This document shows, in pieces, positions 1 through 7,154 of a stretch of 48,478 bases of DNA. Made by a program: the position numbers and the translations under genes. A model generated the notes under the pieces. The model worked only from the letters and a program-made list of their open reading frames with translations, made no database searches and was not told the DNA's origin. The DNA lies in the NCBI RefSeq assembly GCF_022206305.1, contig NZ_JAKOIW010000027.1, forward strand, positions 1 to 48,478, read 5' to 3'. The first letter of the stretch is position 1; every line of letters starts with the position of its first letter. This stretch comes from Gordonia sp. 'Campus'. Its GTDB lineage: Bacteria > Actinomycetota > Actinomycetes > Mycobacteriales > Mycobacteriaceae.

Positions 1-2
1 AC

Positions 3-923
3 CCCGACCCCCTGCACCCCGACCTCGGATCAGGGCCGGCCGAGCAACCGTCGGCGGACGTCGTCGACACCGGTTCGGGTACCGCCGGCCGGCTGGTACT
101 GGCGGCCACGCCGATGGGGCAGGTCGACGACGCGTCACCGCGCCTGCGCGTCGCGCTGCAGACCGCGGACATCGTCGCAGCGGAGGACACGCGTCGTACC
201 CGGGCCCTGGCCGCCGCGCTCGGCATCGAGATCGGCGGGCGCATCGTCAGCTACTACGACCAGGTCGAGGCGGCGCGCACCCCGGGATTGGTCAGCGCGA
301 TCGCCGAGGGGCAGACGGTGCTCCTGGTCACCGACGCCGGGATGCCTTCCGTCAGCGACCCCGGTTACCGCATCGTCGTGGCGTGCGCGGATGCCGGGTT
401 GCCGGTCACCGCTCTACCCGGCCCCTCGGCGGTCACCACCGCACTGGCGGTGTCGGCGCTGCCGTCGGAGCGGTTCTGTTTCGAGGGCTTCGCTCCCCGC
501 AAATCCGGGGCCCGGGCCGAGTGGTTGCGCGAGTTGATCTCCCAGCCCCGCACGGCGGTGTTCTTCGAGTCGCCGCACCGCCTCGCCGACACTCTGGCCG
601 CGGCTGCGGAGATCCTGGGTCCAGACCGCCGCGCCGCCGTCTGTCGCGAGATGACGAAGACCTACGAGGAGGTCCGTCGCGGGGGTCTCGCCGAGCTCGC
701 CGATTGGGCCGCCGCCGGGGTCCGGGGCGAGATCACCGTGGTGGTCGCCGGCGCGGTGGCCGCCGAGCCAGACGTCGACGACCTCGCGGACCGCGCCGAA
801 GCGCTTGTCGCCGAAGGGATGCGGTTGAAGGATGCCTGCGCGCAGGTCACGCAGGGTTCCGGTGCCTCTCGCCGCGACGTCTACCAGCAGGTGCTCGATA
901 GACGTCGAGCTGATCCGGACTGA
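3..923 (+). CDS. rsmI: 16S rRNA 2'-O-ribose C1402 methyltransferase RsmI, 5' end outside window
   Basis: SAM-dependent methyltransferase of the tetrapyrrole-methylase fold that methylates the ribose of C1402 in 16S rRNA at the ribosomal P site. The frame is open from base 3, and the conserved first strand (GRLVLAATPMG) is encoded at about 84-116, upstream of the first ATG at 114. No ATG, GTG or TTG lies in frame before 114, so the gene must begin left of the window. Family motifs follow: AAEDTRRT, VTDAGMPSVSDPGYR, ALPGPSAVTTALAVSALP, FFESPHRL and a VCREMTKTYEE segment, then the short C-terminal domain. Its last 77 bases overlap the 3' end of the convergent GAF regulator. Known family; the function call is secure, the true start is unseen. 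Confidence 0.93.
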   Translation, partial: PDPLHPDLGSGPAEQPSADVVDTGSGTAGRLVLAATPMGQVDDASPRLRVALQTADIVAAEDTRRTRALAAALGIEIGGRIVSYYDQVEAARTPGLVSAIAEGQTVLLVTDAGMPSVSDPGYRIVVACADAGLPVTALPGPSAVTTALAVSALPSERFCFEGFAPRKSGARAEWLRELISQPRTAVFFESPHRLADTLAAAAEILGPDRRAAVCREMTKTYEEVRRGGLAELADWAAAGVRGEITVVVAGAVAAEPDVDDLADRAEALVAEGMRLKDACAQVTQGSGASRRDVYQQVLDRRRADPD

Positions 924-2094
924 CACGCAACTCGACCCGTGGCGCCAGCCGGTAGGGCCGGCTCGACACGAGTGCGCCGACCACCCGGCGCAGGCGGGAC
1001 AACTCGGCGCGCACGCTCACCGAATGACCGTCGTCGCCGAACAGCAACTGGCTGAGCCGTTGTGAGGTGAGTCCCTGTTCGCCCGCGTCGGCGAGGAGCA
1101 ACAGGATCTGCGCGTGCCGGCGCGTGAGGACCGTGCGCCACGGCTCGCCGTCGCCGGTCACCGTGACCGACGGCTCGCCGCTGAGGTCGAGTTGTGCCAG
1201 CACCGGGCCCGTCGGGCCGGCGGGTCGGACGAGCCAGCCCTTGCCCAGCCGTTCCACGACGCAGATCCCGAGCCCGGGCACGAACTGCCGCATGTCGTCG
1301 GTCGGTGCCGCCACTCGGACCGGTGGCGTACACCCGCGGCCCTCGGCGACCCACCCGTCGTCGTCGATCAGCAGGCCCGGCCCGTGTAGGCCGGCGAGCT
1401 GTGAACGGCCGGAGAACCGCAGATCCGCCAGTTCGCGCTGGTGCGCCAGGGTCACCTCGTGCTCGCCGAGGGCGGCGAGCGCCGAGGTGAACGCGGATGC
1501 GGCGGGCTGCATCTGGAGTGCCGGGCCCGCCAGGCCGGCGATCGCCACCATCTCCCCGGTGCGGTGATCGTGCACCGGAACGGCCGTGCAGAAGAGCCCG
1601 TGCAGAGAGCTGCAGTAGTGCTCGGCGCCGAACAATCGTGTGGGACGGCGGTGGTGCACCGCGAGCCCGACCGCCGTCGTCGCGGTCGAGTCCTCATCCC
1701 AGCGACTGCCCTCGACGAGATCGAGCCGATCGGCCTCCGGCAGGATCGTCGACGACCCGCCCCGCCACAGCAGGACCCCGTCGGCGTCGAACACGCCGAG
1801 AGCCATCGAGGCGTCGTCGGCCGACTGCGCGAACAGTCGTTGCAGCGGTTCGACGGCGTCGCGCAGGGGGTGCGTGGCGCGGCGCAGCTCGAGTTCGTCG
1901 GGCGAGATGTGCCCGGGATGGTGGGCGTCGGGGGTCGCGCGGTGCTTGCCCGCCCGCACGCGCCCCCACGATTCGATGACGTCACCGGGTACATCCGGTC
2001 GGGGGACACCACCGGACATGAAGGCGTCGTGATCACGGCGCAGATCGCGATCGAGCACCGTCAGGTCGGTGGTCGACCGGATGGGCACAGTCAT
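847..2094 (-). CDS. GAF-domain transcriptional regulator with C-terminal winged helix
   Basis: A protein of about 415 residues. The N-terminal two thirds resemble the sensor part of acetoin/sigma-54-type activators: an ESW..R motif near residue 40, then a GAF-like domain with SRWDEDSTATTAVGLA and CTAVPVHDH. There is no AAA+ or Fis domain. The C-terminal end (RRHAQILLLLADAGEQGL, then SVRAELSRLRRVVG) looks like a winged helix-turn-helix. It probably binds DNA in response to a small ligand; the target is unknown. An ATG at 2124 is also in frame, but I prefer 2094: a TACGAT hexamer (2102-2107) ends seven bases before it, which fits a leaderless transcript, and no ribosome site precedes either ATG. 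Family recognition is by motif only. Confidence 0.75.
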   Translation of the reverse strand: MTVPIRSTTDLTVLDRDLRRDHDAFMSGGVPRPDVPGDVIESWGRVRAGKHRATPDAHHPGHISPDELELRRATHPLRDAVEPLQRLFAQSADDASMALGVFDADGVLLWRGGSSTILPEADRLDLVEGSRWDEDSTATTAVGLAVHHRRPTRLFGAEHYCSSLHGLFCTAVPVHDHRTGEMVAIAGLAGPALQMQPAASAFTSALAALGEHEVTLAHQRELADLRFSGRSQLAGLHGPGLLIDDDGWVAEGRGCTPPVRVAAPTDDMRQFVPGLGICVVERLGKGWLVRPAGPTGPVLAQLDLSGEPSVTVTGDGEPWRTVLTRRHAQILLLLADAGEQGLTSQRLSQLLFGDDGHSVSVRAELSRLRRVVGALVSSRPYRLAPRVELRVSPDQLDVYRAPAGRRRGERHRNPA

Positions 2095-2173
2095 GAGCGG
2101 AATCGTACCCAAACCGTCCTGCATTCATGCCGAACCGAATCAGCGCAGTGTTCTCTGTGGCCGCGGCTGCGTG

Positions 2174-3340
2174 TCAGTGCGTCCGCAGTGCGCGATCGTG
2201 TCCCACGATGCTGGCGGCCTTGTCGAGACATTCCTGCCATTCGCGGTGCGGGTCGGAGTCGATGGTGATCCCGCCGCCCACGCCGAGCGCGGTCGTCCCG
2301 TCGGAGCCGATCTCGACCGTGCGGATGGCGACGTTGAGGTCGAGGGCACGGTCGGGTCCGGCCATCCCGATGGCGCCGCAGTACACACCGCGCGCATCGG
2401 CCTCCCAGTCGTGGATGAGTTCCAGCGCACGCAGTTTCGGGGTACCCGTGACCGATGCGGGTGGGAACGTCGCGGCCAGAACGGCGTCGTTACCGGTGCC
2501 GGGCGGCAGGATCGCCTCCACCCGCGACACGAGGTGCCACACACCGGGTGCCGGGACGACGGTGAGGAGTTCGGGCACCCGGACGCTTCCGGTGACCGCG
2601 ACGCGTCCGAGGTCGTTGCGGACGAGGTCGACGATCATGATGTTCTCGGCGACGTCCTTGGCGGAGGCGGCGAGGGCGTCGGGATCGGCCTGGGCCGGCA
2701 GCGTCCCCTTGATCGGCGAGGACGAGACGATGTTGCCCGTGCGTCGGAGGAACGTCTCCGGCGACAGGCTGGCGACGGCGCCCCAATCACCCTGCAGAAA
2801 GGCAGCTTTGGCGGGAGTCGTCGAGCCGGCGAGCTCGGCGAAGTAGTCGACGGGCGCACTGTCCGTCGTGCCGGTGAACCGAGTGCACACGCATGCCTGG
2901 TAGATCTCGCCGGCACGGATGGCGTCGAGACATTTGTCGATGGCGTCGAGGTGCGGGGTGCGTGCCGGTCGGTCCCAGTGCGTCGCCTTCGCCGGTAGGG
3001 GCAGGGTGTCGGGCGCATACACCGCCGCCCATGCCCAGTCGGGTATCCCGGCGCCTTCGGACGTCCATTCACCGTCGCGGAGCACGAGGACGCCGTCGGT
3101 GAGCCCGCCGACGGTGGCGGGCAGCGCTCCATCGTCGGGCCGAACGGGAAATCCGATGTAGCCGAACCAGTATCGGTCCGGGTCGTCGGGCGGTGGGCAG
3201 CCCGGACGGAGATCGACGGTGGGTGCGACCACGGCGTCGGCGCCGTACCAGTCGCCGATCAGTGCCGCCGGTGGCGGTAGCCCGCGTGCCGTCGTCTGGG
3301 TGTGCAACGCGCGTAGCACGTCGAGGGCTGGCGCGACCAT
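2174..3340 (-). CDS. pabB: aminodeoxychorismate synthase component I (chorismate-binding enzyme)
   Basis: Converts chorismate plus ammonia to 4-amino-4-deoxychorismate, the first step from chorismate to p-aminobenzoate and folate. The 388-residue protein has the chorismate-binding signatures: SPIKGTLP at about residues 208-215, ENIMIVDLVRNDLGR around 232-246, and a later ASVTGTPK. There is no fused glutaminase domain, so a separate PabA/TrpG subunit should supply ammonia. The frame is open to 3448, but the ATG at 3340 gives a normal N-terminus 13 bases after the metG stop, so the two are probably co-transcribed. Anthranilate synthase component I or isochorismate synthase are related alternatives; PIKGT and the metG context favour PabB. 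Confidence 0.85.
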   Translation of the reverse strand: MVAPALDVLRALHTQTTARGLPPPAALIGDWYGADAVVAPTVDLRPGCPPPDDPDRYWFGYIGFPVRPDDGALPATVGGLTDGVLVLRDGEWTSEGAGIPDWAWAAVYAPDTLPLPAKATHWDRPARTPHLDAIDKCLDAIRAGEIYQACVCTRFTGTTDSAPVDYFAELAGSTTPAKAAFLQGDWGAVASLSPETFLRRTGNIVSSSPIKGTLPAQADPDALAASAKDVAENIMIVDLVRNDLGRVAVTGSVRVPELLTVVPAPGVWHLVSRVEAILPPGTGNDAVLAATFPPASVTGTPKLRALELIHDWEADARGVYCGAIGMAGPDRALDLNVAIRTVEIGSDGTTALGVGGGITIDSDPHREWQECLDKAASIVGHDRALRTH

Positions 3341-3353
3341 GTGCGGCGAGAGG

Positions 3354-4928
3354 TCAGTTCTCGTACCGAGGGAACACCGGTGTCGGTTTCGGCAGCGCTG
3401 TACCCGGCACGAGTCGGTCTGTGGCAGCGGTGAATTGACGGTCGTCACCGGTTGCCAGCAGATCGAGGATCTTGTTCGACGACTCCGGCATGACGGGTTG
3501 GCTCAGCAGTGCCACGATGCGAACGACCTCGGCGCAGACGTAGAGCACGGTGCCGGTGCGTTCGAGATCGGTCTTGGCCAGTTTCCACGGTTCCTGCGCG
3601 GAGATGTACCGGTTGGTCTCGGCGAGCGTCGCCCACAGGGTTTCCAGCGCCAGGTGGATGGCCTGGTTGTCGATGTGGCCGCGGACGGTGTTCAGCAGCG
3701 AGTCGGCACGGTCGAGCAACGTGGTGTCGACCTCGGTGAACTCTGCCGGAGTCGGGACCGTCCCGTCGAAGTACTTGCCGATCATCGACAGGGTGCGCTG
3801 GGCCAGGTTGCCGAATTCGTTCGCGAGGTCGGCGTTGATGCGCGACACGATCGCCTCGGCCGAGTACGAACCGTCTTGTCCGTAGGAGACCTCGCGCAGG
3901 AAGAAGTAGCGCACCGGATCGAGGCCGAACTCCTCGATGAGATTGTCCGGGTCGACGACGTTGCCGACCGATTTGCTCATCTTCTCGCCCTTGTTGAACA
4001 GGAAACCGTGCGCGAAGACGCGTTTGGGCAGGTCGATGCCCGCGCTCATCAGGAACGCCGGCCAGTACACGCAGTGGAACCGGATGATGTCCTTGCCGAT
4101 GATGTGCAGGTCGGCGGGCCAGTACCGGGCGACGGTGTCCGGGTCGTCGGGAAAACCGACGCCGGTCAGATAGTTGGTGAGGGCGTCAACCCACACGTAC
4201 ATGACGTGTTCGGGGTGATCGGGGACCGGAACGCCCCAGTCGAATGTGGTCCGTGACACCGACAGATCGGTCAGCCCGCCCTTGACGAAGCTGATGACCT
4301 CGTTGCGCCGCGCGTCGGGTCCGATGAAGCCGGGCTGTGACTCGTAGAGCTCGAGGAGCTTGTCCTGGTAGGCGGAGAGACGGAAGAAGTAGGTCTCCTC
4401 TTCGGTCCAGGTGACAACGTGCCCGGTGTCGGACGCCACGCGATCGCCGGCCTCGTTGAGCTCGGTGTCGCCCTCCGCGTAGAAGGTCTCGTCACGGACG
4501 TCGTACCACCCCGAGTACTTGTCGAGGTAGATGTCGCCGCGGTCGCTCATGCGCTTCCAGATCTCTTCCGACGCCCTCTTGTGATCGGCGTCGGAGGTCC
4601 GGATGAAGCGGTCGAAGCTGGACCCGAGTCGTTCCTGCAGCGCCTGGAATCGGTCGGAGTTGCGGTTTGCCAGTTCCGCTGTCGGGATGCCCTCGGCGTT
4701 CGCGGTCTGCTGCATCTTCTGCCCGTGGACGTCGGTGCCGGTGAGGAACCGGACGTCGAAGCCGTCGAGTCGTTTGAACCGGGCCAGCGCGTCGGCCGAG
4801 ATGTATTCGTAGGCGTGCCCGATGTGCGGTGCGCCGTTCGGGTAGGCGATCGCGGTCGTCAGGTAGTACGGGCGTCCGGCGCCGTGTGATGCGCCGGAAG
4901 GATCAAGGCTGGTCAGATCGGGTGCCAT
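3354..4928 (-). CDS. metG: methionyl-tRNA synthetase, short form
   Basis: Class I aminoacyl-tRNA synthetase that charges tRNA-Met in the cytosol. It has HIGH at residues 35-38 and KMSKS at 316-320. At about 524 residues it lacks the C-terminal dimerisation domain. The insert at 140-160 (WYDVRDETFYAEGD) has no Cys-x-x-Cys pairs, marking the zinc-free short class found in actinobacteria. An upstream start at 4964 is in frame, but the ATG at 4928 fits the family N-terminus. A TAGTCT hexamer at 4939-4944 lies ten bases upstream and could give a very short leader. It is followed by pabB after 13 bases. Confidence 0.95.
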   Translation of the reverse strand: MAPDLTSLDPSGASHGAGRPYYLTTAIAYPNGAPHIGHAYEYISADALARFKRLDGFDVRFLTGTDVHGQKMQQTANAEGIPTAELANRNSDRFQALQERLGSSFDRFIRTSDADHKRASEEIWKRMSDRGDIYLDKYSGWYDVRDETFYAEGDTELNEAGDRVASDTGHVVTWTEEETYFFRLSAYQDKLLELYESQPGFIGPDARRNEVISFVKGGLTDLSVSRTTFDWGVPVPDHPEHVMYVWVDALTNYLTGVGFPDDPDTVARYWPADLHIIGKDIIRFHCVYWPAFLMSAGIDLPKRVFAHGFLFNKGEKMSKSVGNVVDPDNLIEEFGLDPVRYFFLREVSYGQDGSYSAEAIVSRINADLANEFGNLAQRTLSMIGKYFDGTVPTPAEFTEVDTTLLDRADSLLNTVRGHIDNQAIHLALETLWATLAETNRYISAQEPWKLAKTDLERTGTVLYVCAEVVRIVALLSQPVMPESSNKILDLLATGDDRQFTAATDRLVPGTALPKPTPVFPRYEN

Positions 4929-4983
4929 AGTGTCCAACAGACTACCGATCGGCCCGGCGGGCACCCAATTGCGTCCCGGCCGT

Positions 4984-5024
4984 CACCGTGTCACCTCGGG
5001 CACTCCGCCCGAGGTGACACGGTG
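4984..5024. repeat. perfect 18-bp inverted repeat with 5-base loop
   Basis: Arms 4984-5001 and 5007-5024 are exact reverse complements (18 of 18) around the loop ACTCC. It lies upstream of metG and 106 bases past the stop of the HNH remnant, both read on the minus strand. It could be a Rho-independent-like terminator of the older HNH transcript, although no U tract follows. The arm and loop sizes resemble the palindromes around the DUF559 gene at 44-45 kb, with unrelated sequence. Confidence 0.7.
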
Positions 5025-5129
5025 CGGGTTCACTCTGGAACTCTCAGAGAACGAAAGTCTGGTTCCTGCGGGCCGGAACCCGCCGAGACGTCAGCGGCGG
5101 GTGCCGCAACGCCACCTCGGGGCGCGCTC

Positions 5130-5375
5130 TCACGCGGCGTCGTCGAGGTGCATGGTCCGGCGGTGATAGCCGGGAAGTGGCCGGCGCCGGGGGTCGATGG
5201 TGGCCGGGGGGATGAGCCACGGGTGCCGGTCGATCCCGAGGGCGATGTCCCAGCCGTGGTGATGGACCTGGGTGTGGCAGCGCTGACGGAGCAGGCATCC
5301 GTTGTCCAGGTCGGTGGGGCCGCCATCAGCCCAGTGCACGATGTGGTGGACCTGGGGGTGTGAGGCGGGTGCGCC
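5130..5375 (-). pseudogene. C-terminal remnant of a DUF222/HNH (13E12-repeat type) endonuclease
   Basis: The frame ending at 5130 reads VHHIVHWADGGPTDLDNGCL, then LRQRCHTQVHHHGWDI and a tail of HRHPWLIPP and RRTMHLDDAA. This is the end of the HNH domain typical of DUF222-HNH proteins, which are usually 400 or more residues long and abundant in mycobacteria and Gordonia. Only about 80 residues remain. The DUF222 domain and the first part of HNH are missing, replaced by the end of the MerR gene at 5400. The natural C-terminus and stop look intact, so the loss is a 5' truncation. No plausible start with a ribosome site is seen; probably not functional. Confidence 0.75.
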
Positions 5376-5399
5376 GCCCGCACCCCGCTCGATGGCCCC

Positions 5400-6389
5400 T
5401 CACGACTCCGATCGCCGGGCGAGCACTGCGACGGCGGTGCGGGACACGGTGCTCTCGGCATCGGCGGTCAACGTCCGTAACGCAGAACTTGCTGCATCGC
5501 CGGGGATCTCGGCGAGAGCCTGCACGAGGCGGGACCGTACCGAGGGGTCGGGATCGGAGCCGAGGCGATCGACGAGCAGGCCGACGATCTGCTCGCGGCG
5601 TGACTCGTGACCCGCGAGCACCTCGGCGGCCTCGACGTCACGGTCCCCGGCGGCGATCAACTCGATCAGGGCTTCGGTCGCCGCCGATCCGTCGCGACGC
5701 CCGAGGGACAGGGCAGCGACGCGCCGGACGTCGGGGTCGGGATCGTCGAGCGCCTCGTCGAGGAGCGCGGTGACCCGTCTGGAGGTCTCGAGCGCGGCGA
5801 GTGCGGTGACCGCGCGCAGTCGGACCCGCGGGTCGGGGTCGGTGGCGCCGTCGCCGAGGCGGTCGATGCCGCCGGGCCGTTGGGCGAGCGCCCACCGTAG
5901 AGCCCCGGCCACGTTCGGATCGCTTTCGGCCAGCAGCGCATCGGCCAGCGAATCCGCGGACACACCGCCCTCGCCGGCGAGGAGCGCGGCGCGTTGGCGA
6001 TGGGCTGCGTGCTCGGACTGCACCCCGCGGAGCAGACCGATCACGCCCACGACCGTCGACCAGTCGCCGGGGCCGCTTGCCGCGATGTGCTCGAGACGCT
6101 CCAGGAGCCGGGCATCGGCCGCCATTCTGGCCTCGGTGTCGTCGATCAGGCGTTGCACCAGCGCATCCGGCGCGAAGCCGGGATCGTCGAGTGCGCGACC
6201 GACCTCGCGGAGCGACAACCCCAGCGAACGAAGGCTTTCCACATGCAGCAAGCGCTGCAGGTCGGCCTCCGAGTACTCGCGGTAGCCAACCGCGGTCCGG
6301 CCGGTCGGCCGCACCAGCGCGAGCGAATCGTAGTGCCGCAGCATACGGGTGGTCAGGCCCGTACGCTGCGCCACCTCACCGATCAGCAT
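5400..6389 (-). CDS. MerR-family transcriptional regulator fused to HEAT repeats
   Basis: Residues 1-70 form a MerR winged helix (MLIGEVAQRTGLTTRMLRHY, then YREYSEADLQRLLHVESLR) followed by a short dimerisation helix. The remaining 230 or so residues carry repeated units with DPDPxVR motifs (DPDPRVRLRAVTALAAL, DDPDPDVRRVAALSLG, SDPDPSVRSRLVQALAEI), that is HEAT/PBS-lyase-like repeats rather than a ligand-binding domain. The effector domain therefore probably binds a protein or large ligand. The start ATG at 6389 overlaps the end of the upstream HEAT gene by 14 bases, so translation is likely coupled. A GTG at 6410 is a possible longer start. It is the obvious candidate to control the MerR-type promoter in front of the operon. 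Confidence 0.85.
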   Translation of the reverse strand: MLIGEVAQRTGLTTRMLRHYDSLALVRPTGRTAVGYREYSEADLQRLLHVESLRSLGLSLREVGRALDDPGFAPDALVQRLIDDTEARMAADARLLERLEHIAASGPGDWSTVVGVIGLLRGVQSEHAAHRQRAALLAGEGGVSADSLADALLAESDPNVAGALRWALAQRPGGIDRLGDGATDPDPRVRLRAVTALAALETSRRVTALLDEALDDPDPDVRRVAALSLGRRDGSAATEALIELIAAGDRDVEAAEVLAGHESRREQIVGLLVDRLGSDPDPSVRSRLVQALAEIPGDAASSALRTLTADAESTVSRTAVAVLARRSES

Positions 6390-7056
6390 CCGGGTCGTCT
6401 GCGGGCGCACCGGAACCGGCCAACCGCGACGCGAAGTCCAGTGCGGCGGCGAAGTCGCTGTCCGGGTCGTCGATCAGCTTCTCGGTCGCCGCGACATGGG
6501 CGCGCACGGCGGCGGGGCCACGCTTCTTCGCGGTGGAGAGTGGCCCGGACGCGGCGTCACCGAGCTCGACCAGGGCCCGGCTGAGGCTTCGTTGCACGTC
6601 CGGCTCCCCGCGGCCGAGTTCCCCCGCGAGTTCGTTTGCCAGCCAGGTCTCTCTGCCGGGCGGGACCAGGACGGCGGCGGCACGCCAGGCGGTCCGAGCG
6701 ACCTCGTCGTCGGCGTCGTGCAGCAGTTCGGGCGTGATCGCCGGCCAGGCCGACGGATGCCCGATCTTCGACAACGTGTGCAGGGCCTGCGCCCGCGCCT
6801 GCGCCGATCCCGAACCGAGTTCGACGACGAGGCGCGGCACCGTCAGGTCGGCCGGGAGCCTGGTCAGGGCCCACGTGAGCATGTCCCGGACGAAGAAGTC
6901 CGGTTCCACGCCGCACCGCGCGACGAGATCGTCGGTCAGCGCCGGGTGGGGATCCGTGCCGGCGGCCATCGCCGCGCGCAGTCTCGTCGACGCATCTCCT
7001 GCGGCCAGTGCCGCCATCACGGCCCGATCGGACGGGCGGATGGTCTGATCGGTCAT
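6376..7056 (-). CDS. HEAT-repeat protein
   Basis: A protein of about 226 residues made of helical repeat units (VARCGVEPDFFVRDMLTWAL, DDEVARTAWRAAAVLV, EPDVQRSLSRALVEL). HEAT repeats are protein-binding scaffolds; no catalytic motif is visible. The start at 7056 is well supported: an AAGGAGGT ribosome site lies seven to eight bases upstream. Its last bases overlap the start of the MerR-HEAT regulator, and the two proteins share the same repeat type, suggesting they interact or arose by duplication. It is the first gene behind the promoter at 7079-7109. Confidence 0.8.
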   Translation of the reverse strand: MTDQTIRPSDRAVMAALAAGDASTRLRAAMAAGTDPHPALTDDLVARCGVEPDFFVRDMLTWALTRLPADLTVPRLVVELGSGSAQARAQALHTLSKIGHPSAWPAITPELLHDADDEVARTAWRAAAVLVPPGRETWLANELAGELGRGEPDVQRSLSRALVELGDAASGPLSTAKKRGPAAVRAHVAATEKLIDDPDSDFAAALDFASRLAGSGAPADDPDADR

Positions 7057-7078
7057 GGGACCACCTCCTTCGTCCACG

Positions 7079-7109
7079 ATTCCACTCCCTGACACCGTGT
7101 GAAGGTCAA
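7079..7109 (-). promoter_or_regulatory. MerR-type promoter with 19-base spacer and dyad
   Basis: Read on the minus strand: -35 TTGACC (7104-7109), a 19-base spacer (7085-7103) and -10 TGGAAT (7079-7084). A 9+1+9 dyad CCTTCACAC-G-GTGTCAGGG (7087-7105, 7 of 9 pairs) fills the spacer. Over-long spacers with a central dyad are the hallmark of promoters activated by MerR proteins through DNA untwisting. The start point should fall near 7072, giving a short leader with a strong ribosome site. Confidence 0.75.
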
Positions 7110-7154
7110 GCGGACCCGAGGCGGATCAGGCCGTGGCCGGGATGAGCCGAGCGG

